Shown here: in pieces, positions 6,562-14,650 of the stretch
Layout: each line of letters begins with the position of its first letter
Numbering within the stretch: the stretch's first letter is position 1
Assembly (NCBI GenBank): GCA_002371315.1
Contig: DFHL01000002.1
Location: 1-15,980, forward strand
Source: Bacteroidales bacterium UBA3724
GTDB taxonomy: Bacteria > Bacteroidota > Bacteroidia > Bacteroidales > P3
DNA length: 15,980 nucleotides
Reading direction: 5' to 3'
Notes under the pieces: model-generated
Databases searched by the model: none
What the model was told of the DNA's origin: nothing
Seen by the model: the letters and a program-made list of their open reading frames with translations, nothing else
Position numbers and translations under genes: made by a program

Positions 6562-7721
6562 ATAAATTTAAAGTTATAGCAATGCTGGGTCTTGTGGCTC
6601 TTTTTTCGGCCTGCAGCCAGTATAAGGTTTATTCGGTCAAGGACAGCCCTTCGCTGCCCGTGGGTGGCGGCATACTCTATGCGCTGCCAAAGACACAACT
6701 ATGCGTCGAAGTCACCGTCCAGCGCCGCGACCTTTCGCAAGCACCCTACAGCCAGTATGCTGTCGACTATCTGGGTGTGGACGAGTCGTATGTCGATACC
6801 GCCTTCCGGCTGGTAGGAATCGACGTAAAAGGTGTAAATGTCGCCGACCCCGACAACTATTATTATATTCAGGTGAACCGTGGTACCGTCACCGTCGACG
6901 ATCGCCACCTGTTGCTGGCCGTCGGAACGGAAAGCAACGAGCAGAAGGTGGAAAATGCGGAGCGGAAAGCCGAAAACAGCGGGCGGAAAGCGCAGCCAAC
7001 GGCGGAATACAATCTTTACGACCGTATCGACACCTTCTACACCCGCTATGATCAGCCCGAGCGTCCGTCGATGCTCTCGTCGCGTAAGGATGTGCGAAGC
7101 GTCAAGCAGCGTGCCGCCGCCGCCGCCGAACGGCTGGAAGAGGTCCAGAGCAAGCAACAAGAACTGCTGAACGGCGAATACGAGGGGTCCTATTCTGCTG
7201 AGGCTGTGAAGTATCTGTATGCCCATCTGCACAAGCAGGAGGTGGAACTTATAGCGCTGTTCTGCGGCGAAGTGAAGAGCGAGACGGTTAAGTTCTATGT
7301 CGAACCCCAGCTGCGCCGCAACGAGGATATGTGCGACACGCTGATATGGTTCTCTCCGCAATACGGTTTTATTGGCGATCCTGACCGTCTGCCCAATGAC
7401 GCCTTCCCGCTCATCTGCAGCGTGAGCGGCGACAACGAGATGCGACAGGCCAATCGTTTTGTCAAATACCACACCTCGGGCTATACCCAGAACAGCAGCA
7501 GCGGACGCACAGGCACCGCCGCCGCCAAGTTCCGCCGCCGCAAGGGGTTCCGCTATCGTATCCCATCGATGGCAACCGTCGAGGTCACGACGCCAGCCTA
7601 CTCCGTCAGTCGCCAGATCCCGCTCTCGCAGCTGGGACCTGTCGTCGAACTGCCGCGCCGTCGCATCAAAGCAGTTTTCGATGCTCAAACGCTCGACCTC
7701 AGAGAACTGGACAGAAGATGA
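6558..7721 (+). CDS. DUF4831-family lipoprotein
   Basis: 387 residues. A lipoprotein signal peptide ends in the lipobox FSAC with Cys19. The sequence then resembles the Bacteroidota DUF4831 family: a YxVY segment (22-25), GGILYALPKT (37-46), EVTVQRRDL (51-59), SQYAVDYLGV (65-74) and a C-terminal PLSQLGPVVELP (355-366). Function is unknown. Two features stand out: a charged insertion at about 126-150 (NEQKVENAERKAENSGRKAQ) encoded by near-repeats of GCGGAAAGC, and a probable coiled coil at about 181-206 (VKQRAAAAAERLEEVQSKQQ). The start overlaps the symporter stop by 4 bp. A membrane-anchored partner of the symporter is a reasonable inference but not shown. No terminator is seen before rnz, which starts 79 bp later. 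Confidence 0.85.
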   Translation: MNKFKVIAMLGLVALFSACSQYKVYSVKDSPSLPVGGGILYALPKTQLCVEVTVQRRDLSQAPYSQYAVDYLGVDESYVDTAFRLVGIDVKGVNVADPDNYYYIQVNRGTVTVDDRHLLLAVGTESNEQKVENAERKAENSGRKAQPTAEYNLYDRIDTFYTRYDQPERPSMLSSRKDVRSVKQRAAAAAERLEEVQSKQQELLNGEYEGSYSAEAVKYLYAHLHKQEVELIALFCGEVKSETVKFYVEPQLRRNEDMCDTLIWFSPQYGFIGDPDRLPNDAFPLICSVSGDNEMRQANRFVKYHTSGYTQNSSSGRTGTAAAKFRRRKGFRYRIPSMATVEVTTPAYSVSRQIPLSQLGPVVELPRRRIKAVFDAQTLDLRELDRR

Positions 7722-7800
7722 ACGTTAAGCTGAAAAATGAAACAACGGTCAACATTTAATTACAAGACCCTCTAAAATCCCTAATCACTACATTTCTAAA

Positions 7801-8724
7801 ATGGACTTCAACGTATTAGTGCTCGGTTCGGGAGCGGCGACCCCAACGTTCGCGCGTCATTGCAGCGCCCAGATTGTCAACATCTGCGGCACGCGTTTGC
7901 TTGTCGACTGCGGCGAAGCCACCCAGACCCAGCTGCGACAATATCACCAGAAAATACAGGCTATCAAGACCATCTTCATATCGCACCTGCACGGCGACCA
8001 CTTCTTCGGACTTCCGGGTCTGCTCTCGACGATGCACCTGTGCGGACGCCAGGAACCCCTGACGGTCTATGCTCCCACAGGCGCGCGGCAGGCACTCGAA
8101 CTTCTATTCCAGGTGTCGGCCACCAATATCGACTACGAACTGCAGATCATCGACATCGATGTCAACGAACCCACAGTCATCCATCAGGGCAAGGGCTTCC
8201 GCGTCACAGCCTTCCCGTTGCGCCACTCGATGCCTACCTATGGCTTTATTTTCGAAGAGGAAACACCTCTGCTGAATCTCCGCGCCAATATGCGCGAACG
8301 CTACGAAATGACTAACGACGACTGCATCCGCGTCAAGCAGGGCGAAGACCTTCTGCTGGCCGACGGGACCGTCATTCCCAATAGCGAACTGACCCTGCCG
8401 CGCCGACTGCCGCGCCGCTATGCCTACTGCTGCGACACCGCCTTCGACGAAAGCCTTGTTCCCATCGTTGCCGGTGCCGACCTGCTCTGTATGGAAAGTA
8501 CTTTCGACACAGCCTTTGAGGCAATGGCCGAAGAACGCTGCCATTGCACCGCTGCCCAGGCCGCCACAATTGCTGCGCGCGCCGAGGTTGGACAGCTGCT
8601 GCTTACACACTTCTCGGCCCGCTACCGCGAAATCGAGCAGCTCCTCGCCGAAGCCCAGGCTGTCTTCCCGCAAACCATCTGCGCAGCCGACGGCGGCCGA
8701 TATTATATAGCCTACAAGAAATAA
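7801..8724 (+). CDS. rnz: Ribonuclease Z (tRNA 3' endonuclease)
   Basis: A zinc metallo-beta-lactamase-fold endonuclease that cuts the 3' trailer from tRNA precursors. This matters most for tRNAs without an encoded CCA, such as the tRNA-Leu in this window. At 307 residues it matches the short RNase Z form. Metal ligands are visible: SHLHGDHFFG (61-70) with His62, His64, Asp66 and His67; PLRHSMPTYGF (139-149) with His142; Asp212 in CCDTA; the HCTAAQAA motif with His248; and LLTHFS with His270. The flexible exosite arm corresponds roughly to residues 150-200. The ATG at 7801 gives the standard N-terminus leading into LGSGAATP (8-15). uvrD starts 16 bp after the stop, indicating an operon. Confidence 0.96.
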   Translation: MDFNVLVLGSGAATPTFARHCSAQIVNICGTRLLVDCGEATQTQLRQYHQKIQAIKTIFISHLHGDHFFGLPGLLSTMHLCGRQEPLTVYAPTGARQALELLFQVSATNIDYELQIIDIDVNEPTVIHQGKGFRVTAFPLRHSMPTYGFIFEEETPLLNLRANMRERYEMTNDDCIRVKQGEDLLLADGTVIPNSELTLPRRLPRRYAYCCDTAFDESLVPIVAGADLLCMESTFDTAFEAMAEERCHCTAAQAATIAARAEVGQLLLTHFSARYREIEQLLAEAQAVFPQTICAADGGRYYIAYKK

Positions 8725-8740
8725 GGAGAACGAAAAAGAA

Positions 8741-11119
8741 ATGTCCGAATTACTGTTACAACTCAATGAAGCCCAGCGCGAAGCCGCAGCCTGCACCGAA
8801 GGTCCTGTGATGATCATCGCAGGGGCAGGAAGCGGCAAGACACGCACGCTGACCTACCGCATTGCTCACCTTGTCGAAAAGGGCGTGGACCCCTTCAACA
8901 TCCTCGCGCTAACCTTCACAAACAAGGCCGCTGGCGAAATGAAAGAACGTATTATGAGTCTCGTCGGCAGCGAAGCGCGCAACCTGTGGATGGGCACCTT
9001 CCACTCCATTTTTGCCCGCATCCTGCGCAGCGAGGCCGACAAGCTGGGATATATACGCACGTTTACGATATATGATACCGACGATAGTAAATCGGCTGTG
9101 AACCAGATAGTCAAGAACCTGAATTTGGATAAAAAGGTCTACAGCGCAGGCTACGTGATGAGCCGTATCTCTATGGCCAAAAGCAGCCTGATAGGACCCG
9201 AAGACTATTGCGCCAATCCCGAAATACAGCAGACCGACCAGACGGCCCACAAGCCGATGATCGGCGAAATCTACAAGCTCTACAACAAACGCCTGCGCAA
9301 CGCGATGGCGATGGACTTCGACGACCTGCTCTTCAATACCAACATTCTGCTGCGCGACTTCCCCGACGTCCTGCTCAAGTATCAGAACCGCTTCCGCTAC
9401 ATCCTCGTCGATGAGTACCAGGACACCAACTACGCCCAGTACCTCATCGTCAAGAAACTGGCAGCACGCTACCAGAACATCTGCGTTGTGGGCGACGATG
9501 CCCAGAGCATCTACGCATTCCGCGGTGCCAACATACAGAACATCTTCAATTTCAAGCGCGACTATCCTGGTGTGCACCTTTTCAAGCTCGAGCAGAACTA
9601 TCGCAGTACCAAGAATATCGTCAACGCCGCCAACTCTATCATCTCCAATAATAAAGAGCAGATACAAAAAGAGATATGGACCGACAACGGCACCGGCAAC
9701 CTAATCAATCTGCTGCAATGCAGCGACGAGCGCGACGAGGGAACGAAGGTGTGCGAGTCGATTCTTGAAAGTCATCTTGGCGACAATCGTCCGTTCCGCG
9801 ACTTCGCCATCCTTTACCGCACTAATATCCAGAGCCGTGCCATCGAAGAGGCTTTGCGTCGACAGAACATCCCTTACCGCATCTATGCTGGCATATCGTT
9901 CTACGGCCGCAAGGAAATCAAGGATGCGTTGGCCTACTTGCGCCTGGTGGTCAACAACTACGACGACGAGTCGCTGGTCAGAGTCATCAACCTGCCGGCC
10001 CGTGGCATCGGAAGCACCACCGTCGACCGTCTGCGTCTGGCTGCCGCCGACAACGATATCAGCATCTGGACGGTGATGGAAAACCTGCCCAGCTTCGGAC
10101 TTGGCATCAACAGCGGAGTGATGAACAAGATTGGCGAGTTTATGACGATGATCAAGCTCTTCTCGGCTCACGTCTACGACACCAGCGCCTACGAGCTCGC
10201 CAAGCGAATCATCAACGCCTCTGGCCTTATCACAATGTTGCGCAACGATGACGACCCAGACAATGCCAACCGCATCGAGAACATCGAAGAGCTTGTCAAC
10301 GGCATACAGGAATATTGCGAGCGCGAGGATGATATAACCCCGGGGGGCGATATTGAAGACCAAAACGAAAACGAAAACCAAAACGAAGACGAAAACGAAA
10401 ACGAAAAGGGGCCGCAGCTGAAGACGCTCGATATGTTTCTGCAGCAGGTGCTGCTGTTGACATCGGAGGACAAGGACGACGACAAGGATGCCGACAAGGT
10501 GTCGCTGATGACCATCCACGCCGCCAAAGGACTTGAGTTCCCCTACGTCTACGTCGTCGGTATGGAAGAAAACCTCTTCCCGTCGATGCTTTCCATTACC
10601 TCGCGCCAGGACCTCGAAGAGGAGCGCCGCCTCTTCTACGTCGCCGTGACGCGCGCCGAAGTGCAGCTCACACTCAGCTACGCACAGATGCGCTTCCAGT
10701 ACGGCAACACCAGCTATCAGGAACTGAGCCGTTTCGTAACCGAAATCGACCCGCATTACCTGCTGATGCCGCGCCGCCAGTCGGCTTTTCCCAAGCCCGG
10801 CACGTTCCCTAAGGCAGCATCTTTTGGTCGGCGCCCGGCCTCGTCATCCGCTTCGGCGTCTGCCACGCCGTTCAAGAAGAAAGAACCAGCCAAACCCACT
10901 TCGCCATTCACCATCCCGAAGGGGCCCACCGCGGGCAACAGCCCTGCCGAAATAGCTGCCATCCAGGTCGGACAGACGGTCTTTCACGTCAAGTTCGGCA
11001 CCGGCAAGGTGCAGGCCATCGAAGGCAGCGGCGACAGCCGCAAAGCCATCGTCTTCTTCGACGGGGTGGGAGAGAAGCAACTGATGCTCAAATTCGCAAA
11101 ACTGACTATCGTCGAGTGA
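8741..11119 (+). CDS. uvrD: ATP-dependent 3'-5' DNA helicase, UvrD/PcrA family
   Basis: A superfamily 1A helicase acting in nucleotide excision and mismatch repair and in clearing replication blocks. The 792 residues carry all expected motifs: Q-motif LNEAQREAA (8-16); Walker A AGAGSGKT (27-34); Walker B VDEYQD (223-228); GDDAQSIYAFRGA; LEQNYRST; motif V MTIHAAKGLEF (590-600); and motif VI EERRLFYVAVTRA (627-639). The C-terminal Tudor-like domain seen in PcrA (GQTVFHVKFGTGKV to the end) is present. Oddities are an Asn/Glu/Gln repeat at 541-555 from eight hexanucleotides, and a Ser/Ala/Pro/Lys-rich linker at about 683-735. The start follows an AAGGAG at the rnz stop, 12 nt from the ATG, one of the few Shine-Dalgarno-like sequences here. 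A terminator follows. Confidence 0.96.
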   Translation: MSELLLQLNEAQREAAACTEGPVMIIAGAGSGKTRTLTYRIAHLVEKGVDPFNILALTFTNKAAGEMKERIMSLVGSEARNLWMGTFHSIFARILRSEADKLGYIRTFTIYDTDDSKSAVNQIVKNLNLDKKVYSAGYVMSRISMAKSSLIGPEDYCANPEIQQTDQTAHKPMIGEIYKLYNKRLRNAMAMDFDDLLFNTNILLRDFPDVLLKYQNRFRYILVDEYQDTNYAQYLIVKKLAARYQNICVVGDDAQSIYAFRGANIQNIFNFKRDYPGVHLFKLEQNYRSTKNIVNAANSIISNNKEQIQKEIWTDNGTGNLINLLQCSDERDEGTKVCESILESHLGDNRPFRDFAILYRTNIQSRAIEEALRRQNIPYRIYAGISFYGRKEIKDALAYLRLVVNNYDDESLVRVINLPARGIGSTTVDRLRLAAADNDISIWTVMENLPSFGLGINSGVMNKIGEFMTMIKLFSAHVYDTSAYELAKRIINASGLITMLRNDDDPDNANRIENIEELVNGIQEYCEREDDITPGGDIEDQNENENQNEDENENEKGPQLKTLDMFLQQVLLLTSEDKDDDKDADKVSLMTIHAAKGLEFPYVYVVGMEENLFPSMLSITSRQDLEEERRLFYVAVTRAEVQLTLSYAQMRFQYGNTSYQELSRFVTEIDPHYLLMPRRQSAFPKPGTFPKAASFGRRPASSSASASATPFKKKEPAKPTSPFTIPKGPTAGNSPAEIAAIQVGQTVFHVKFGTGKVQAIEGSGDSRKAIVFFDGVGEKQLMLKFAKLTIVE
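10361..10408 (+). repeat. Hexanucleotide repeat inside uvrD
   Basis: Eight consecutive hexamers of the form (C/G)AAAAC, with one GAAGAC and a final GAAAAG, encode Gln/Glu-Asn dipeptides. The unit is a multiple of three, so changes in copy number add or remove two residues without a frameshift. It lies between the helicase 2B-region sequence and the segment before motif V, where homologues usually have a variable acidic loop. Confidence 0.9.
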
Positions 11120-11173
11120 CGCTGGACCGAAAACAGGGATAAGCCTTTGCCGTCCGTGTTTCGGGCAGAGCAT

Positions 11174-11207
11174 AAAAAAAAGAGACTCCGACGGAGTCTC
11201 TTTTTTT
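11174..11207. terminator. Bidirectional terminator between uvrD and the peptidase genes
   Basis: GAGACTC (11182-11188) pairs with GAGTCTC (11194-11200) around a 5-nt loop. The stem is extended by A runs (11174-11181) opposite a T7 run (11201-11207). It can end both the plus-strand rnz-uvrD transcript and the minus-strand peptidase transcript. Confidence 0.9.
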
Positions 11208-11243
11208 CTATTCTGGCACAGGGCCAGAGTCTTGGACAGATGC

Positions 11244-12509
11244 TTATTTCTTTTTGCCTTTCTTGGCGGGAGCAGCCTTGGCGTTGCTGTCCTCGATGCC
11301 GAGTTTAGCCTTGATGGCGGCGGGGATGGCATCCTTGTGGACCAGGATGTTCATAGTCTTGTAGCGCACAAATGCCTTCGAGGCATAGAACATACCGTGA
11401 TAGTCGCCATAGTCGCCCCAGCTGTTCTTGACCATATAGTACTCGTTGCCCATCTGGTCCTTGGCCTTGCCGTAGATCAGCATACCGTGGTCGTCGGTGG
11501 TCTCCCAGTTGTCGTAGGCTTCCTGACGCTCCTCCTGGCTGACCCAGCGCTGCGGTGTGGGGTGCTTGGCGGCCTCGTCCTCAAGGTCTTTAGCCTTCAT
11601 ACCGCTCCATTTGGCCTGGTCGCTGCCGATGTTCGACTTGACCTCGGTGGCGGGCAGGACGCAGAAACCCTTGCGGACACCCATACGGAAACCCTTCTCG
11701 CTGACGTCGCTGCCCCAGGCGATGGGATAGCCGTTGTCGATGGCATAGTCGAAGATTTCCATAAACTCGTCCAGCGGCACATTGTAGCTCAGACCCCAGC
11801 GCCAGTTGTCCTGAATCTCGAGAGCAAACTGCTCGTAGAAAGGATGATGCGTGTAGCTCGTGATGCTTACATAGTCGTCGGCGTTCAGGCCGGTGCTCTC
11901 ATAGAAGCTCTTGGGGGTGTACTTCACACCGTTGTAGGTGAACTCCTTCGGGCAGGTGCCGAGGTAGATGTCGTGGACTGCCTGGATGGCCTTGAGGCAC
12001 AGCAGTTCGTGGTCCTTGTTGCGCTGCAGTTTGCTCTGTTTGCCCTTGGCAATGGCGGCAACCATTGCGTCGGTCAGGGCGCTCAGCTCGCTGTGGTCGC
12101 TCAAAGTGTCGCCGTAGGCGGCACCGGGGCGCATCTCGCTTTCGGGAACCAGGCCGAAAGTCTTCATACCGTAAATCACGTCGCCGAAGGCACCACCCTG
12201 GCTGAAGCTAACGTCGCCGTGGGTGCGGATGGCGGCCATTGCGCGGTCGCGATAGGTGTTGCTGACGATGTACATCTCGCTGAAGTCGTATTCGGGCTTG
12301 CCCATACGAAGCAGCTCGGCCTCGATGAATGCCAGGCCGCTGTAGCACCAGCACGTGCCGGCCTTGTTCTGGTCTTTTACGCTGGTGACGGGCAGTTCCT
12401 TGCTGACGGTGAACTTGTAGCCTTCGTCATCTGTTTTTTCTTCCGCCTTTTGGGCGAAAACGGTGGCGCTGATAGCAACAGCACCGAGGATTGCAAAAAA
12501 TTTCTTCAT
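11244..12509 (-). CDS. Secreted C1 (papain-like) peptidase, bleomycin-hydrolase type
   Basis: 421 residues. A signal peptide ends at about residue 19 (TVFA-Q), so the enzyme acts outside the cytoplasm. Papain-clan catalytic residues are all visible: oxyanion Gln47 and nucleophile Cys53 in QNKAGTCWCYSG, His341 in DDHGMLIYG, and Asn362 in VKNSWG. The long insertion between Cys and His and the overall layout resemble the bleomycin hydrolase / aminopeptidase C family (C1B) rather than simple papain. The C-terminus ends in an Ala/Lys tail (AAPAKKGKKK), unlike the fixed C-terminal arm that gives aminopeptidase activity in C1B enzymes, so exo- versus endo-activity is open. A second, longer C1 peptidase lies immediately upstream on the same strand, 97 bp away. 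It has a -7-like promoter box of its own. Confidence 0.9.
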   Translation of the reverse strand: MKKFFAILGAVAISATVFAQKAEEKTDDEGYKFTVSKELPVTSVKDQNKAGTCWCYSGLAFIEAELLRMGKPEYDFSEMYIVSNTYRDRAMAAIRTHGDVSFSQGGAFGDVIYGMKTFGLVPESEMRPGAAYGDTLSDHSELSALTDAMVAAIAKGKQSKLQRNKDHELLCLKAIQAVHDIYLGTCPKEFTYNGVKYTPKSFYESTGLNADDYVSITSYTHHPFYEQFALEIQDNWRWGLSYNVPLDEFMEIFDYAIDNGYPIAWGSDVSEKGFRMGVRKGFCVLPATEVKSNIGSDQAKWSGMKAKDLEDEAAKHPTPQRWVSQEERQEAYDNWETTDDHGMLIYGKAKDQMGNEYYMVKNSWGDYGDYHGMFYASKAFVRYKTMNILVHKDAIPAAIKAKLGIEDSNAKAAPAKKGKKK

Positions 12510-12556
12510 TGGCTTATAGGTGTTTATTATTTTTTGAATGATTTTATTTTGCGTTG

Positions 12557-12564
12557 CAAATTTA
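12557..12564 (-). promoter_or_regulatory. -7 box upstream of the shorter C1 peptidase
   Basis: On the minus strand TAAATTTG matches TAnnTTTG, about 48 bp before the ATG at 12509. The -33 region (GATG at 19 bp) is a poor match to TTTG. This suggests the second peptidase gene has its own promoter as well as possible read-through from the first. Confidence 0.5.
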
Positions 12565-12606
12565 CGTTTTTTTCTTGAAATCGCATCTCACTTCTCCGTT
12601 CTCGCA

Positions 12607-14037
12607 CTATTCCTCGGGGGCGAACATCGGGTCCCAGGCTGGCAGCATAATGGGCTTCTGGCTCAGCAGGGCGCGGATGTTGGCGGGGATGTACTTCTCC
12701 TCGAGCACCACGCGGAACATATACTCGTTGAACCAGTCGTTGCTCATAATCAGGTTGCCCTGGTAGCCGTAGTTGGGGCCCCAGCTGTTCTCGACCATCC
12801 ACTTCAGGGGCTTGCCTTCCTTGTCGAGGTCGACGGCGCAGAGCGTCATAGCGTGGCTCGAGCCGCTGGCAAAGGTACTGACCCTCTGCTTCTTGTCCAT
12901 TCCGAAGGTGGTGCCCATCAGCGAGCCGTAGTCGTAGTTGTTGGGGTCCATATAGCCCTTATCACGGTCGAGGAATTTTCCCACGTCGCAGCTGAAGTAC
13001 ATCATTGTGCTGTCCTTGATCGAAGCAATGCACATCGGTGCTATCTCGTTCATAGGCAGGTTGATGTAGCGCCAGTTCTGGCCGTCGTAGACGTGGCGGT
13101 CGTACTGGATTTCGTATACCTTATAGTATTCGCGCGTGGGGTCGTTCATAACCATATAGTACTTCGAGAAGTCGGTTTTGGCATATTTCTCGTAGAACGA
13201 CATCGGCGTGTAGTGCTCCGTGCTGACCACCTCGCCTTTGGCGTTGCGGTGGGTCCAGTCGAACTCGGCCGGCGGCTCGCCCATCGTCAGGGCCAGCATA
13301 CGGTAGATGGTGCCGAGCATCTCGGTCTTGCGGCTTTCCAGCTTGGCGGGGGTGGTGCCTTTGGCGGCGGCCATTTCGCGCAGCTCAAGTCCAAATTCGC
13401 GCAGCTTCAGGCTCAGCAGGTTGCTGATGCTCGAGGTGTTGTTGGTGTTGTAGGTCTCGGGCATAACGTCGCTGGGAACGAGGCCGTACTTGTCCACAAG
13501 GTTGGCGATGCCGGTGAACTGGCCGCCGTCGCCGATGGGGTTCTTGAACAGCCACTCCACTTCCTGGTCGGTCATCGGTTTCTTGTAGGTGTCGATGATG
13601 GCCTGCAGGAAGAGGTTGCTCTTCTCAAGCTGGTCGTAGAAGAAGGTGTAGGCCTGCGAAAACTGGAAGTCGGCGGGCAGGTTGTGCTGGCGGATGGCCT
13701 TGTTGCGCATCACGTTCATACCGGTGAACATCCAGCAGCGGCCGCTCGACTTCTGGTCGGTGACGGCCTTGCTGACCACGCGGTTGCTGAAGTGCGAGTC
13801 GAACTTGGTGGCGTTCTCGTAGTTCATAGCCAGCTTTTGCGGGCTCTGGTTGACGAGGATGTTGCGCATAGCCTTGTCCGAGGCGGTGCCGCCGTAGGAT
13901 TTCTTGATTTGCTGCATCATTTCGGTTGTGATGCCGCCGTTCGATTCGGCCTGAGCCGTTTTGTTTTTCTGTGCTGCTGCCGTGCCGCTCAGGGCAAGGC
14001 ACAATGCGGCCGAGACAATGAGTTTATATTGTTTCAT
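12607..14037 (-). CDS. Secreted C1 aminopeptidase, bleomycin hydrolase/PepC family
   Basis: 476 residues, about the length of PepC plus a signal peptide (cleavage near AAA-Q, residues 20-23). Catalytic residues: Gln95 and Cys101 in DQKSSGRCWMF, His395 in SGSSHAMTL, and Asn417 in VENSWG. Other C1B hallmarks include the GDGGQF segment (169-174) and YTPMSFYEKY (276-285). Cytosolic PepC homologues are self-compartmentalising hexameric aminopeptidases. This version is exported, so it probably trims peptides in the periplasm or at the cell surface. The C-terminus (DPMFAPEE) extends past the usual PepC end, so the family's C-terminal arm should be checked. It precedes and probably works with the shorter C1 peptidase. 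Confidence 0.92.
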   Translation of the reverse strand: MKQYKLIVSAALCLALSGTAAAQKNKTAQAESNGGITTEMMQQIKKSYGGTASDKAMRNILVNQSPQKLAMNYENATKFDSHFSNRVVSKAVTDQKSSGRCWMFTGMNVMRNKAIRQHNLPADFQFSQAYTFFYDQLEKSNLFLQAIIDTYKKPMTDQEVEWLFKNPIGDGGQFTGIANLVDKYGLVPSDVMPETYNTNNTSSISNLLSLKLREFGLELREMAAAKGTTPAKLESRKTEMLGTIYRMLALTMGEPPAEFDWTHRNAKGEVVSTEHYTPMSFYEKYAKTDFSKYYMVMNDPTREYYKVYEIQYDRHVYDGQNWRYINLPMNEIAPMCIASIKDSTMMYFSCDVGKFLDRDKGYMDPNNYDYGSLMGTTFGMDKKQRVSTFASGSSHAMTLCAVDLDKEGKPLKWMVENSWGPNYGYQGNLIMSNDWFNEYMFRVVLEEKYIPANIRALLSQKPIMLPAWDPMFAPEE

Positions 14038-14107
14038 ATTGCTTATTGTTTTATTTTCAAGTCTTTAATATCGATTTGGCCTCTTCTTGGGCTTCCCAAA
14101 TCGTCTG

Positions 14108-14115
14108 CAAAGTTA
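14108..14115 (-). promoter_or_regulatory. -7 box upstream of the longer C1 peptidase
   Basis: TAACTTTG on the minus strand matches TAnnTTTG, with TGCAGACG following. It would give a leader of about 65 nt before the ATG at 14037. A clear -33 TTTG at 19 bp is not present. Confidence 0.5.
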
Positions 14116-14119
14116 CAAA

Positions 14120-14650
14120 AAAAACTTTAATTGCGAGCCTTTGTCGCTGATTTTTCGTCATAGGTCTGGAAATAAACAATTTACAGCGTTTGTTCGCGAC
14201 AGTTCAATTTTTGTTGAAAAACGCTCTCCGGGCCCTCAAAAACGGGTTCTGTAAAGTGCTGCAAAACAGGACCATCTTCTTATCAAAGTTCACCCAAATT
14301 CTTACCATATTTTTACCAAGTTCGACACCGGTAGAAGATGACTGGTCTTTGGTCGGGAATTGTCGGCTTTTTGGTTCGGGGAAGACCCAGTTTTGCTTCG
14401 GACGGTTTGGGGTTATTCCCTTGCTGTTTCTTCGGCAGGGCGGATGGTGTTTCTTCGGCAATGCGATACACACCGCCACAGGACGGGGTGTGTCGCACTG
14501 CTGAAAAATGTGCATTGCCCGCTTTTTAGCAAAGCAGCAAGAAAATCGGTTGAAAGCTGATAATCAGTTGATGTATAATGAGTGACCTGTGATACGTGCA
14601 AGTCCGTGTCACGGGCACTATTCACTAATCGCCATTCACGAGTCGCTATT
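14120..14650. other. Noncoding gap with repeats and a long hairpin
   Basis: No ORF here looks real: overlapping short frames on both strands have unnatural composition. The 13-mer TGTTTCTTCGGCA occurs twice in direct orientation (14425-14437 and 14448-14460). A hairpin follows: GGCAATGC (14457-14464) with GCATTGCC (14512-14519) outside, and GCGA-TA-CACACC (14463-14474) with GGTGTGTCGC (14487-14496) inside. No T run follows the stem on either strand, so it is not an ordinary terminator. It may be a dispersed palindromic element or part of an untranslated RNA. Confidence 0.55.
14581..14625. repeat. Left flank repeats of the Fur-family gene
   Basis: AGTGACCTGTGA (14581-14592) is the exact reverse complement of TCACAGGTCACT at 15156-15167 on the other side of the gene. 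The same flank also carries direct matches to the right side: CGTGTCAC (14605-14612 and 15145-15152) and CACTATTCAC (14616-14625 and 15164-15173). Confidence 0.75.

Noticed and set aside
11232..12578. 448-codon plus-strand ORF opposite the shorter C1 peptidase
   Set aside because: Antisense shadow of a well-supported gene. No motif or plausible start region; it also runs across the terminator-flanked 3' end of the real gene.
12538..14130. 530-codon plus-strand ORF opposite the longer C1 peptidase
   Set aside because: It is exactly antisense to a gene with a signal peptide and full catalytic set. Its Leu/Val/His-rich composition is typical of the complement of GC-biased codons, and no domain is recognisable.
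14457..14519. Palindrome as a terminator for the Fur-family gene
   Set aside because: No T run follows the stem on either strand, and it is over 130 bp beyond the stop codon.
14190..14560. Several 60-104 codon ORFs in the gap upstream of the C1 peptidases
   Set aside because: Mutually overlapping frames across direct repeats and a palindrome, with no start signals or recognisable domains.
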